Counted from the stretch's first letter, positions 9,660-22,744 are shown. The stretch is 64,000 nt of DNA from Aquatica leii (GCA_035610365.1 CM069438.1:53564837-53628836); one strand, 5' to 3'. Program-made: numbers and translations. Notes: a model not told the origin generated them from the letters alone.

Positions 9660-10982
9660 TACTTATAAAAACCCTCAATGAAATTACACGTTTTAAATTT
9701 ATTTAAAACACAATACAATTGACAAGAAATTGAGCCGGAAAACGAAAACACTATCAAACCTAAATTTTGAAACCGGATTTAAACGGCAACAGCAAAATAA
9801 ATTTCTAGCATCAATATAAGTTGCAGTTATTAGCTACAAAAGTTTTAAAGGTAATTTTGTCTTGCAGAAATTCCAAATTCCAAATGCAAGAATAAAAAAA
9901 GCAAAATTACAGTAAACATAAAAATGAATAGAAGAAAGAAATAACCCGATACCAATAGTTAGTTAGTTAGTAAAAGACATAATTTTCAGCAAACACGTGT
10001 CAACAGCGTTTCGAAGTTGGAGCTAAAAGGATTTTGATGTAAATGTTAAATAATTCTAATATAAATTGAACAAAACGTTTACGTGTCTTAGAAAAGGTTA
10101 ATGAATGAATAAACCAAGGCTGGCATTGCCATTTTCTTACATTATGATGATGATATGGTAATTGTAAACAAAAAAGCAAGTATGTAAAAAAGTTTGTTAA
10201 TGTAATCACTTATTTTTTATAATTAAGTTAGGTATAATGCTAATATATTTTGTTGCAAAACAAAAAACCACCACAGAGACCAGCAAACAGCTGTTTCGTC
10301 TTTTAGGAACTAGTCAGCTCTGGGATTACGTTATGCAGTTTCCACAACTATAGCGAACAAATTATCATAATTCTAATAAATTTACGATACTATAAGGCAG
10401 CCTTAAAAATCTTAAGTTTATAAAGAGGTTATCAAGATGTTAACGATAGAAGAAGTCACTGAAAAATTATCAACTTAAAAATAATTGCATTTAGGCGTTC
10501 TTCTCCCTTTCATTCTAGCAATTTTGCTTGTTGTACTTTCTGACTCGGAGTTGTCATTAATTTAGAACCTAGCGCCATTTATATACTACGTTTTGACTCC
10601 AAGAGTTTAGTAAGACAACTCTGATAACGTAACAACAACGTAACATAGCAAGAAGAAAGAAGAAACAATTGCAAATACAGAAAAAGTTAATCAAAGTTAA
10701 TAATAATGTAAGTGTGAGACCTAAGCAAGATAAAAAACGTTTGATCATTTAAACATTTTTTAATAATTTTTTTTCTTGACAAACTTTTTTATAAAAATTA
10801 CGTTCAAAATTACATAAAAATACGAAATCGTATGGTTGTTTAACCCGTTTTTTGCACTTTCGCAATGTAATTTTAATGAACGGTGTAGCAAAAAAAGCCG
10901 ACTGTGATAAAAACAACAAAACTAAAAATAACATTTTATCAGCGTAAAAATCTGCCTTTGCCAAAATAAACATGGAAAAAAA
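9660..10982. other. Unassigned AT-rich DNA, partly possible PLE 5' region
   Basis: No supported gene. It contains a four-fold GTTA run near 9957-9970 and the hammerhead-like relic described separately. Reading frames of 69-74 codons on the minus strand (10000-10209, 10749-10973) have no recognisable motif and AT-driven composition, so I do not call them. Confidence 0.4.
10268..10330 (-). ncRNA. Degenerate hammerhead-ribozyme-like motif
   Basis: On the minus strand CAGAGCTGACTAG is followed by TTCCTAAAAGACGAAAC, then AGC-TGTTT-GCTG and GTCTCTG. This follows the hammerhead order CUGAUGA, stem II, GAAA, stem III, UH cleavage site, stem I closing strand. CAGA can pair with TCTG and CAGC with GCTG. 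Two flaws are visible: the core reads CUGACUA instead of CUGAUGA, and single extra bases sit next to stems I and III. PLEs are known to carry such ribozymes, and a PLE lies just below. I take it as an inactive relic. Confidence 0.4.
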
Positions 10983-11430
10983 CTTGTATAAGCGTTTGAC
11001 GTAGAAATTTCTGTTTTTTTGTTACAAATAATGTCGGTTGCCAATGATTTTGTACAAACACGTGGTTTATTTTATCTTCAGTTTATATTATAGTTTATAA
11101 ACTTTAGAGGCAAATAAAAAAAAGAAGGACCAAGACTTAGGCGTTGCAATTATCATAAATAGATAAAAAGACTTTCCGTAAACTTGCAAAACTTTCCGTA
11201 ACTTTTTGCAAACTTATTCCAGTTTACAGTTTTTTTTATATTTCCCATGATCTTTCTATATTGCTCGCTAAAATTCTTCCAAACTCTCCAAAACTCTTTC
11301 AACTTTCCGTAAATTTTCTAAACTTTTTGTAAACTTTCTACACCTTCCGTTAAACGTTGCCAAAACAATAAGAATTTTATTCAATTCTTCTTAAGTTTTT
11401 TAACTTTTTTTACGTTTTCGACAATTTTTT
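10983..11430 (+). repeat. Left flank of satellite A block 1 (flank repeat copy 1)
   Basis: Two parts recur elsewhere. The part at about 10990-11050 (GTTACAAATAATGTCGGTTG) recurs inverted at about 40980-41050. The part at about 11135-11430 (GGCGTTGCAATTATCA followed by many CTTTCCGTAAAC-type words) recurs directly at 18810-19110 and inverted at about 40770-40960. So the satellite array sits inside a larger repeated structure. Confidence 0.75.
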
Positions 11431-11499
11431 TTGGAATCTTGAAATGTTGTGATAGATTATTGTTTCCAGTTATTTACATTTGATAACTTAAATTTCTAC

Positions 11500-14400
11500 A
11501 AAGCATTTTTAACAACCATACGTATAATACTAATATCTTCTAAATTGGTGTTCAAAAATCAAGTTTAAGCTCAAATCCTAATCCTGTTTTATTCTAAGAC
11601 TTGAGTTCTATAGCCTATACAATACTCAACTTTCCAAATTTTAAAAATGTTATCTAAGTTCTAATCGCAGATATAGTACAAAATTTTCCAAAATTTCTAA
11701 AAATTATTAGAAATATCTGAAATGTTTCTGACAATTTTATACATTTTCTACTAGTTTTGTTTAACTCCAATAAGTGAATTTTTGGAATTTTAAATAAAAA
11801 AAAATTAAGTTCAATATTAAACTCTAAATTAAAACGTGGCTGAACTTGATGTAAACTTTCTGAGCTCAAATCCTAGTCCAATTTTAATCTAAAACGTGTG
11901 TGTTCTAATTGTAGATTATTATTTGAAATATCTGCAATCCTTTTGGCAATTTTCTGCACTTTCTACTAGCATTGCTTAACTCCCAAAAGTGATTTTTGCA
12001 GCTTTTCATACTAAAAATAATAAGTTCAACATTAAACTCTAAATTCAAATATGTCTAAACTTGATGCAAACTTTCTAGGTGTAATCCGAATCCAAATATA
12101 TTTTAAACCGTAAGTTCTAACCGCAGATATAGTACAAAACTATCCAAAATTTCTAAAAATGATCAAAAATATATTCAATACTTCAGAAAACTTTCTGCAC
12201 TTTCTACTAGCTTTGTTTAATTACAATAAGTGCATTTTTTAACTTTAAAATCTAATCTTCAATAATAAATTCTAATTTAAAACGTGTCTAAACTTGATAC
12301 AAACTTTCTAAGCTGAAATCCTAATCCAATTTTAATCTAAAACGTGTGTTCTAATTTTAGATACAATACGAAACTTTCCAAAAATTATAAAAATTATTGG
12401 AAATATCTACAATGCTTCTGACAATTTTCTGCAGTTTTTACTAGCTTTGTTTAACTCCAATAAGTGAATTTTTGAACTTTTAAATCTAAAAAAATTAGTT
12501 CAACATTAAATTTAGAAAATGTCTAAACTTGATGCAAACTTTCTAATCTCTAATCCAAATCCAAATATATTCTATTCTGTAGGTTCTAATCGTAGATACA
12601 GTACAAAATTTTCCAAAAGTTATAAAAATTATTTGAAATATCTGCAATGCTTCTGAGAAATTTCTGCACTTTCTACTAGCTTTGTTTAAATCCAAAAAGC
12701 AAATTTTTAAACTTTTAAATCTAAAAAAAAGAATAAGTTCAACATTAAACTCTAATTCGAAATATGTCTAAACTTGATGCAAACTTTCTAAGGTGTAATC
12801 CGAATCCAAATATATTCTAATCCGTAAGTTCTAATCGCAGATATAGTACAAAACTTTCCAAAATTTCTAAAAATGATCAAAAATATCTACAAATCTTCTG
12901 ACAACTTTCTGCACCTTTTACTAGCTTTTTTTAATTCCAATAAGTGCATTTTTGAACTTTCAAATCTAATCTTCAATATAAAATTCTAATTTAATACGTG
13001 TCTAAGCTTGATACAAACTTTCTAAGTTCTAACCCTAATCCAATTTGAATCTAAAACGTGTGTTCCAATTGTAGATACAATACAGAGTTTTCTAAAAGTT
13101 CTAAATATTGCTTTGCTTAACTCCAAAAAGTAAATTTTTAAGCTTTTCATATCAAAAATAGTAAGTTCAGCATTAAACTCTTATTTGAAAAGTGTCTAAA
13201 CTTGATGCAAACTTTCTAAGCTGTAATCCGAATCCAAATATATTTTAATCCGTAAGTTCTAATCGCAGATATAGTACAAAACTTTCTAAAAATTCTAAAA
13301 ATGATTAGAAGTATCTGCAATGTTTCTAACAATTTTCTGCACTTTCTACTTACTTTTTTAACTCAAATCAGTGAATTTTTGAACTTTTAAATCTAATAAA
13401 TCAAGTTCAAAATCTAAAAAATGTCTAAACTTGATGCAAACTTTCTAAGGTCTAATCTAAATCCAAATTTATTCTAAAACGCGTAAATTTCTAAAAATTT
13501 TCTCAAATATCTTTTGATAACTTTCTGCACTTTCTAGTAGTTTTCTGCCTCCAATAAGTAAATTTTTGAACTTTTAAATCTAAAAACTTAAGTTCAACAT
13601 TAAACTTTAATTCAAAACGTGTCTAAACTTGATACAAACTTTCTAAGCTCAAATCCTAATCCAATTTTAATCTAAAACGTGTGTTCTAATATTAGATACA
13701 ATACAGAACTTTCCAAAAATTCTAAAAATTATTGGAGATATCTGCAATGCTTCCGACAATTTTCTACACTTTCTACTAGCTTTGTTTACCTCCAAAAAGT
13801 AAACTTTTAAACTTTTGAATCCAAAAAAAAGAGTTCAACATTAAACTCCAATTTAAAAAATTTCTAAACTTGATGCAAACTTTCTAAAATCTAATCCGAA
13901 TCCAAATATATTCTAATCCGTAAGTTCTAATCGCAGATATAGTACAAAACCATCAAAAAATTCTAATAATCATCAAAAATATCTGCAATTCTTCTGACAA
14001 CTTTCTGCACTTTCAACTAGCTTTGTTTAATTCCAATAAGTGCATTTTTAAACTTTTAAATCTAATCTTTATTATTAAATTCTAATTTAAAACGTGTCTA
14101 AACTTGATACAAACTTTCTAAGCTCTAATCCTAATCCAATTTTAATCTAAAACGTTTGTTCTAATTTTAGATACAATACAGAACTTTCCAAAAATTCTAA
14201 AAATTATGTGAAATATCTGCAATGCTTTTGACAATTTTGTGCACTTTCTATTAGCTTTGTTCAACTCCTTTAAGTGAATTTTTGGACTTTTAAATATAAA
14301 CAATTTAGTTCAACATTAAATTTAGAAAATGTCTAAACTTGATACAAACTTTCTAAGCTCAAATCTTAATCCAATTTGAATCTTAAACGTGTGTTCTAAT

Positions 14401-17400
14401 TTTAGAAACAATACGGAACTTTCCAAAAATGCTAAAAATTATTGGAAATATCTGTAATGCTTCTGACATTTTTTTTTACTTTCTACTAGCTTTGTTTAAC
14501 TCCAATAAGTGAATTTTTGGACTTTTAAATCTAAAAAATTTAGTTCAACATTAAATTTAGAAAATGTCTAAACTTGATGCAAACTTTCTAAGCTCTAATC
14601 CGAATCCAAATATATTCTAATCTGTAGGTTCTAATCGTAGATACAGCACAAAACTTTCCAAATGTTCTAAAAATTATTTGAAATATCTGCAATGCTTCTG
14701 ACAACTTTCTGCACTTTCTACTAGCTTTGTTTAACTCCAAAAAGCGAATTTTTAAACTTTTAAATCCAAAAAAAATTAATTCAACATTAAACTCTAAATC
14801 CAAATATGTCTAAACTTGATGCAAACTTTCTAAGGTGTAATCCGAATCCAAATATATTCTTATCCGTAAGTTCTAATCGTAGATATAGTACAAAACCTTC
14901 AAAAATTTCTAATAATCATCAAAAATATCTGCAATTCTTCTGACAACTTTCTGCACTTTCTACTGGCTTTGTTTAGTTCCAATAAGTGCATTTTTGAACT
15001 TTAAAATCTAATCTTCAATAATAAATTCTAATTTAAAACGTGTCTAAACTTGATACAAACTTTCTAAGCTCTAATCCTAATCCAATTTTAATCTAAAACG
15101 TGTGTTCTAATTGTAGATACAATATCTAAAAGTTCTAAAAATTATGTAAAATATCTGCAATGCTTCTGACAATTTTGTGCACTTTCTATTAGCTTTGTTT
15201 AACTCCAATAAGTGAATTTTTGGACTTTTAAATCTAAAAAATTTAGTTCAACATTAAATTTAGAAAATGTCTAAACTTGATGCAAACTTTCTAAGCTCTA
15301 ATCCGAATACAAATATATTCATATCCGTAGGTTCTAATCGTAGATACAGTACAAAACTTTCCAAAAGTTCTAAAAATTATTTGAAATATCTGCAATGCTT
15401 CTGACAACTTTCTGCACTTTCTACTAACTTTGTTTAACTCCAAAAAGCAAATTTTTAAACTTTTAAATCCAAAAAAAAATAAGTTCAACATTAAACTCTA
15501 AATTCAAGTATGTCTAAACTTGAAGCAAACTTTCTAAGGTGTAATCCGAATCCAAATATATTCTAATCCGTAAGTTCTAATCGCAGATATAGTACAAAAC
15601 CTTCAAAAAATTCTAATAACCATCTAAGCTCAAATCCTAATCCAATTTGAATCTTAAACGTGTGTTCTAATTTTAGAAACAATACGGAACTTTCCAAAAA
15701 TTCTAAAAATTATTGGAAATATCTGTAATGCTTCTGACATTTTTTTGCACTTTCTACTAGCTTTGTTTAACTCCAATAAGTGAGTTTTTGGACTTTTAAA
15801 TCTAAAAAATTTTGTTTAACATTAAATTAAAAAAAACTCTAATTCGAAATATGTCTAAACTTGATGCAAACTTTCTAAGGTGTAATCCGAATCCAAATAT
15901 ATTCTAATCCGTAAGTTCTAATCGCAGATATACTAGTACAAAACTTTCCAAAATTTCTAAAACTGATCAAAAATATTTTCAATTGTTCTGAAAATTTTCG
16001 GCACTTTCTACTAGCGTTGTTTAATTCCAATAAGTGCATTTTTGAACTTTTAAATCTTTAAAAAGTAAGTTCAATAATAGCTGTAATTTAAAAAGTGTCT
16101 ACACTTGATGCAAATTTTTTAGTTTGTTATTTTAATCCAATTTTAATTTAAGACATGAGTTCTAATCGTAGATACAATGCAAAACTTTAAAAATTTCTTA
16201 AAATTGTTTGAAATATCTGCAATGCTGCTGACAATTCTCTACACTTTATACTAACTTTTTTAATTCTAATAAATAAATTTTTGAACTTTTGAATCTAAAA
16301 AACGAAAGTCAACATTAAACTGTAATTTAAAACGTGTCTAAACTTGATGCAAACTATCTAAACTCTATTCCTAATCCAATTTAAATCTAAAACGTGTGTT
16401 CTAATTGTAGATACAATACAGAACTTTGCAGAAATTCTAAAAATTATCTAAAATATCTGCAATGCCTCTGACAATTTTCTGTACTTTCTACTTACTTTTT
16501 TAACTCACATCAGTGAATTTTTGAACTTTTAAATCTTTAAAAAGTAAGCTCAATAATAACTGTAATTTAAAAAGAATCTAAACTTGATGCAAATTTTCTA
16601 ATCTGTTATTTTAATCCAATTTTAATTTAAGGCGTGAGTTCTAATCGTAGATACAACATAAAACTTTCCAAAATTTCATCAAGTTCTCTGAAATATCTGC
16701 AAATATTTTCTAATCCGTAAAGAATCACAGATGTAGTAGAAAACTTTTCAAAATTTCTAAAAATTATCGGAAATATTTACAATGCTTCTGACAATTTTTT
16801 GCACTTTCTACTAGCTTTTTTTAACTTCAATAAGTAAATTTTTGAACTTTTTGATGTAAAAAAATTAAGTACAGCTTAAAACTAGAATTTCAAAAAGTGT
16901 CCAAACTTGATGCAAATTTTCTAACCTCTAATTTTAGTCTAATTTTAATTTAAGACGTGAGTTATAATCGTAGATACAATACAAAACTTTAAAAATTTCT
17001 AAAAATTATCTGAAATATCTACAACGCTTCTGACAATTCTCTACACTTTTTGCTAACTTTTTTAATTCTAATAAGTGAATTTTTAAACTTTTTAACCTAA
17101 AAATTTAAGTTCAACTTAAAACTGAAATTTAAAAAGTGTCAAAACTTGATGCAAATCTTCTAACCTCTTATTTTAATCCAATTTTAATTTAAGACGTGAG
17201 TTCTATTCGTAGATACAATACAAAACTCTAAAAATTTCTAAAAATTATCTGAAATATCTGCAATGCTTCTGACAATTCTCTACACTTTCTACTAACTTTT
17301 TTTAACTCAAATCAGTGAATTTTTGAACTTTTAAATCTTTAAAAAGCAAGTTCAATAATAACTGTAATTTCAAAAGTGTCAAAACTTGATGCAAATTTTC

Positions 17401-18560
17401 TAACCTCTTATTTTAATCCAATTTTAATTCAAGACGTGAGTTCTAATCGTAGATACAATACATAACTTTCAAAAATTTCTAAAAATTGTCTGAAATATCT
17501 GCAATGCTTCTGACAATTCTCTACACTTTATACTTACTTTTTTAATTCTAATAAGTAAATTTTTGGACTTTTGAATCTAAAAAATTAAGTTTTACATTAA
17601 ACTCTAATTTAAAACGTGTCTAATCTTGATTGCAAACTTTCTAAGCTCTAATCATAATCCAATTTGAATCTAAAACGTGTGTTCTAATTTTCGATACACT
17701 ACAGAACTTTGCAAAGGTTCTAAACATTATTTAAAATATCTGCAATGTTTCTATCAACTCTCTACAGTTTCTACTAACTTTTTTAACTCTAATAAGTGAA
17801 TTTTTGAACTTTTAAATCTTCAAAAAGTAACTTCAATAATAACTGTAATTTAAAAAGTGTCTACACTTGATGCAAATTTTTTAATCTGTTATTTTAATCA
17901 AATTTTAATTTAAGACATGAGTTCTAATCGTAGATACAATACAAAACTTTAAAAATTTCTAAAAATTGTCTGAAATATCTGCAATGCTTCTGATAATTCT
18001 CTACACTTTATACTAACTTTTTTAATTCTAATAAATAAATTTTTGAACTTTTGAATCTAAAAAATGAAAGTCAACATTAAACTGTAATTTAAAACGTGTC
18101 TAACCTTGATGCAAACTGTCTAAACTCTATTCCTAATCCAATTTAAATCTAAAACGTGTGTTCTAATTGTAAATACAGTACAGAACTTTGCAGAAATTCT
18201 AAAAATTCACTAAAATATCTACAATGCCTCTGACAATTTTCTGTACTTTCGACTTACTTTCTTATCTCAAATCAGTGAATTTTTGAACTTTTAAAACTTT
18301 AAAAAGCAAGTTCAATAATAACTGTAATTTCAAAAGTGTCTAAACTTGCTGCAAATCTTCTAACCTCTTATTTTAATCCAATTTTAATTTAAGACGTGAG
18401 TTCTAATCCTAGATAAAATACAGAACTTTCCAAATTTTAAAAAGAAAATCTGAAAGATCTACAGTTCTGCACTTTCTACTTTTTTAAGCCCAATAAATGA
18501 ACTCTTGAATTTAAAAAAATTAAATTCAACATCAAACTAATTTAAAAAGCGTCTAAACTT
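11500..18560 (+). repeat. Satellite A, block 1, about 235-bp units
   Basis: About 30 tandem units. A good register mark is CTTGATGCAAACTTTCTAAG, found near 12059, 12294, 12528, 12771, 13199, 13427, 13626, 13865, 14101, 14338, 14571, 14814, 15051, 15280 and 15517. Spacing is mostly 229-243 bp. Each unit also has CTAAAACGTGTGTTCTAAT, a CAATGCTTCTGACAA word and CTTTCTACTAGCTTTGTTTA. Units alternate between subtypes (AATCCGTAAGTTCTAATCGC versus AATCTAAAACGTGTGTTC), indicating higher-order structure. Some are truncated, for example near 13110-13190 and 15620. The end from about 16100 is more diverged. No coding capacity; short minus-strand frames are chance. Confidence 0.95.
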
Positions 18561-18799
18561 TATGCAGTTTTTCTGAACTCTTTAAACTTTTTGCAAACTT
18601 GTGTTGGTGCTTATAACTCATATCACTTTTTTTAAGTATTTTAACAATTTTTTAAACTTTACAAAGCTCAAGTATAATGACGAAAACGAAGAAAATACTA
18701 CGTGTTGGTGGCATTAACACAAACCAGCAAATTACAGCTTAAAATTGAGAAAAGCTTTAAGAATGCCAAAAATAACATGATAATATAAAAAATACGATA

Positions 18800-19110
18800 G
18801 AGTAAACTTACTCAGGCGTTGCGATTATCACAAATAGATACACAACATAAATTTTCCGTAAACCTTTCGTAGTTTTTTTACACGCTTTGCAAACCTATTC
18901 CAGTTTTTTATGCTTTACTTAGATTTTCTATATTGTCCACAAACTTTCTAAACTTTTCCCAAACTCGCCAAAAACTTTTGAGCAACTTTCCGTAAACCCT
19001 CTGTACATTTTATATACTTTCCGTTAAACCATGCCAAAACTATTGAAACTCAATTCTCTTTTAAAATGTTTTCGACAACTTCCTAAACTTTCTGTCCATT
19101 AATTTATGAC
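18800..19110 (+). repeat. Right flank of satellite A block 1 (flank repeat copy 2)
   Basis: Matches 11135-11430 in the same orientation. It starts with GGCGTTGCGATTATCAC, runs through TTTTCCGTAAAC and TATTCCAGTTTTTTATG words, and ends near CGTTAAACCATGCCAAAAC. The array is therefore bounded by direct copies of one sequence. Confidence 0.75.
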
Positions 19111-19419
19111 AACAATGCGATAACAAATTATAACCATCTTGGAAAAATCTGTTTAATTTGGTAGAAAAAAAAATCAAACAGAAGAAGCAACCTTATAAAA
19201 ACCCAGTGAAGATAAAACGGTTTCGAAAATCTAGAAAATCAATGAAAATAGTTAAAAATAATGAAAATAAACAACAAAAAGATTCTTACGCGAATCAATA
19301 GAGTAGATCCTGGTTACGACAAAAAAAAGGCACTTTTGAATAAATTAAAAGAGTTAAAACAGTTGCTAGGTAAATTTTGGATGAGTGAGTTGCCAAAGTA
19401 AAAGAATTACTAATTTCGT

Positions 19420-19590
19420 GGATAAGATAAATGTGTTGTTTATAAATTAAAGTGTAGTAACTGTAATATAATTTATGTTGGACCAACTAAACCTAAATTT
19501 AAGAATACATAAGTTCATATTCAATTATATCTTAAAGTGAGGGCATTCGTTGATACATTTTGTGTACGATTAGGTGATTATTAGCAGTAA
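19420..19590 (+). pseudogene. PLE GIY-YIG fragment, third PLE relic
   Basis: From 19426 the + strand reads DKCVVYKLKCSNCNIIYVG, then PTKPKFKNT, a TAA at 19510-19512, and VHIQLYLK. This matches the GIY-YIG core of Penelope-like proteins: VVYKLKCSNC replaces GVYKIxCxxC, IIYVGPT replaces YIGQT, and the RIxEH region is damaged by the stop. It differs from copies A and B in orientation and sequence (LKCSNCN versus MTWECGE), so it comes from another PLE lineage. No reverse transcriptase was recognised upstream, although 19190-19420 may hold more of it. Confidence 0.7.
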
Positions 19591-22525
19591 GTTTCATGAT
19601 ACAAAACAGATAAAAACTGAACGTATTACGCATACAGTATCGATTGAATAGACCTGAAAAAAGCTGTCAAAGCGTAAAAACAAAAATAAGTTCAATGCAA
19701 CTACAACTGACGCCGACGTCACGTTGATCGATCACTTTTTAAAGCACCCACGTACAGACAACAACTCAAACAAAATCCATACAATTAAGTTTCAGTTTAC
19801 TGAATCAAAAAACTAATTAATTATTTGGTTAACTTTAATAAATTGGATCCCCAATAAAATTTTAAGTCAATTCGACGAGATTAATTAAAAATCGAATTAA
19901 TATTATTTTTGGTAATTTTTTTCCTGTGCAACAAGTGAATTATTCTAACACGATTAGCGTTTTAGGAATTTTTTTTTAGTTTTTTTTGGTGATTAAGCGC
20001 TATTGAATTTCCCATCTTAGTCGGTTTGGATTTTGTACAATTCGACAGAGTGCCAAAGCGTCGACGTAATTGTTTAAAAATCGACCGGTTTTTCTGTAAT
20101 AAATAATTTAATATAGTCGAACTAGTCGATATCAAATGAAAATTTGGAAAATACGTGGAAATTGAAATGCACCACAGTTACTAACTACTAGATAATATTA
20201 CCGTGATCAATAATTTACTTCTTAGCAACTATTTTAAACCAATCGATTTAAGTAGTTCGTAACGCGAATACATAATGCACTATTGTCGAAAACACTTTCG
20301 GACGCACCCGGTATCACATGCATAACCGCACTAAGTACTTGCGAAAAAAGTTCGCAAACTTTGCCAAGTTGCGAAGGGACGAATAACGCGACGAGGGCTA
20401 ATATATTGAAGGGGTGCTGATACAATGCCGTGACAGTATGAGTTAACAAAAAGGGTTACGTACAATACCGACAATTACCGGAAATAATCGAACTTTTACC
20501 TGTAATTATAGATATTACCTTAAAAAAATTACCATTTCTACAAACATAAAAATTCACTTACGACAACGCGCCAAATAACGCACGTACCAAAAAAACGCAA
20601 TTTTCCTCGAGATATTTTACAAGTGAAAAATTCAATTTTGGAAGGTGTTTTGTAGTTTTCTAGTTAGAAAAATACCCGATTTCATATTTGAGAGCTTTGC
20701 ACGAAAACCCTCGGTGTCATTAACTTTCAAAAAGGTAATGCGAGAAAATTGATGGAGAAGGTACTTCATTAACCCGCCGAAATGATCAATACCCAAGCAA
20801 TCAAATATGGAGAGTTTAATTGTTTTTATCGAAAGTGTTTGTGTTTTTCGTTAGTTGTTCTTTTTATAACATTTTATGTCTTTGCGTGTTGGATTACCTT
20901 TCTATTTATAGTAGACTAAATCTCCAGTTTTTACTGTTATCTGTTTGGTACCATTTTAAACATTCTTTAGATGCTATCGTTTAGTTTAAGAAAATACGCC
21001 GAATAAACGGCATGTTTCCGGTTAGCTAATGCTAAGCTTGAACTGCCACTGTCAAAAATAATGAACTAAGATAGCAATTTCGTTGAGCTTGTATATAAGT
21101 ATCTGCAATGTACACTCAAGGAAAGAAAAAACGGGATCTTTTTTTCTACGTGTAAACATTACAACCTCGATCATAACGATTACCGAGTAAAATTTACCTA
21201 AACTATGTAAGGCTTATGTCGTTGTAACAATCAAAACTCTTTAACACAGCTATATGTGTTGTATTCAGATGCACGTAATCCCGTTTTTTTCTTTCTTGAG
21301 TGTACTAGTCTGTGGTGGTAATTTCAGAATTATACGCTTTTCCAATATTGTTACGAAAGGTTTCAATAAGCAAAAACGTTATAATTAAAATAAAAAAAAA
21401 TATAAAATTTCGCAATAATTAACACACGTTTAGATTAATTATAACAATAATAACTTACTATTGATGATCTTGTTAAGATTATTCGTAGACTTACCTGAAA
21501 AGAAAACAAAGCATTAGTAATAAATACACAAACAAAGATGAATAATAAGTTTTTTGTCAAATGATTTAAGTGAGTCAGTTTCTGAACGACTAGAAAAGTC
21601 GTTGACAGATGGCAGCACCTTGACGTCAAAGTCTCGTGGTGTCATTGACGTTATAATAAATCTGAGTATATAATTGATTTAAGCAAGTGGGATTTATTAC
21701 ACACTATATATAATTCTTGGCAGCATTCATTCAACAATGTTTTTGTTCTTGTGCCAAACCAATGGGAGTGTTTGTTTTGACCGCACAGTGAAATCAGATA
21801 GAGCGAAAAAAGCGCAAAGAATGTTGTCAATAACTTAGAAGTGAAAATGCAATTTAGTTCTAAAATCAGCATAAAAAATGTATTCAAAGATTGTACCAGA
21901 CGAAAAAAAATGACTTCTAGCAGAGACCATTTTTTTAAATTTTTTCAATCGTTTAAAAAAAATTATTAAAAAAATACTTAAAAACAGGAAGTTATAGCCT
22001 GTTATTGTGAGAAGTAAAAACAATTACAAAAACATTAAAGGTGATAAAAGCACACCGTCTTGTTGAAACCGCTTTTATGTTAAAAATCGCTACTTAAAGT
22101 AAAATGAAGTTAAAAAATAAAATCACGAGATAAAAAACAAACGCTTACATAGAGTGCTTGAGTATAAAAACTTAAGATTTTATTACAAAAGACAGTCTTA
22201 AAAACAAGTGCTGAAATCACTTCAATATTTAATACCGAATCAATAACTCCTTGATTTTTATTAAGATAACAATGTGATCTGAAGACAAACAAAGCATTGT
22301 TTTCTTGATTTTATTTCCAAGGAGCGAACAAAAATGGTTAAAATAATAAATGATTAGAATCATAATAAGTTCCAAAACTAAGTCAATGTATACGTTGGAA
22401 TATTTTTTACTAGATAACGTTTGCCACAGTCCTTTCAATTAAACCCAAAAAAATATTAAATAAATTCATAAAATAAATTTAAAACAAAACCTAACAAGCA
22501 CCAGAAAGGTTACGCCATTGAATTG
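19590..22525. other. Unassigned DNA between satellites A and B
   Basis: Apart from a MITE at 21113-21302 I recognise nothing. The stretch 19690-20450 is richer in CpG than its surroundings and could be older host DNA. Short minus-strand frames (20234-20449, 21435-21629, 21651-21887, 22110-22438) lack motifs and start context, and I do not support them. Confidence 0.4.
21113..21302. mobile_element. Tc1/mariner-type MITE, 190 bp
   Basis: The ends are inverted copies: CACTCAAGGAAAGAAAAAAC at the left and its near-perfect complement ending CTTTCTTGAGTG at the right, about 25 bp with one or two indels. Both sides carry TA (21111-21112 and 21303-21304), the target duplication of the Tc1/mariner superfamily. 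The inside has no coding capacity. A non-autonomous element is the natural reading. Confidence 0.85.
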
Positions 22526-22660
22526 TGGCGTGTCTTGAACTTCAATGTGAATACAGGCTGCTGGTAGATAATAATGTTGCCAACAACATTCCAATCACTA
22601 AAGGATACAGTGTTAAGTAAAATTTCTGTTCGAATTCATATCTCTTACTCAAAATTTTTC

Positions 22661-22744
22661 AGCGCCAAAATCGTTTTAGCGCAGAAACGTCTTTGCGCTA
22701 AAATCTCGTTACGCCGAAATATTCGTCCGTCAAATCGTTTACGG
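22661..22744 (+). repeat. Example of the nested ~17-bp repeat inside satellite B
   Basis: The core splits into five successive words of 16-17 bases: AGCGCCAAAATCGTTTT, AGCGCAGAAACGTCTTT, GCGCTAAAATCTCGTT, ACGCCGAAATATTCGTC and CGTCAAATCGTTTACGG. They share a GCGC..AAA.. pattern. The hairpin arms 22674-22683 and 22694-22703 fall in words 1 to 3. The same layout is seen in every satellite B unit I read. Confidence 0.8.

Larger units (their letters stand above)
7994..9660 (-). mobile_element. Penelope-like element copy B, degraded
   Basis: A second PLE copy on the minus strand, upstream of copy A in the reading direction. It keeps the GIY-YIG C-terminus lost from copy A (7994-8245) and a damaged GIY-YIG core at about 8230-8400. 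Reverse transcriptase pieces lie at 8677-9188, with N-terminal sequence up to about 9650. Its ADENIVILKADKG motif matches DENIVMVKADKG of copy A, which shows two copies rather than one stretched element. Its 5' limit is uncertain; a hammerhead-like relic at 10268-10330 could belong to it. Confidence 0.82.

Noticed and set aside
20234..20449. 71-codon minus-strand frame with hydrophobic start
   Set aside because: No family likeness, no splice or promoter support, and it sits in non-coding AT-rich DNA.
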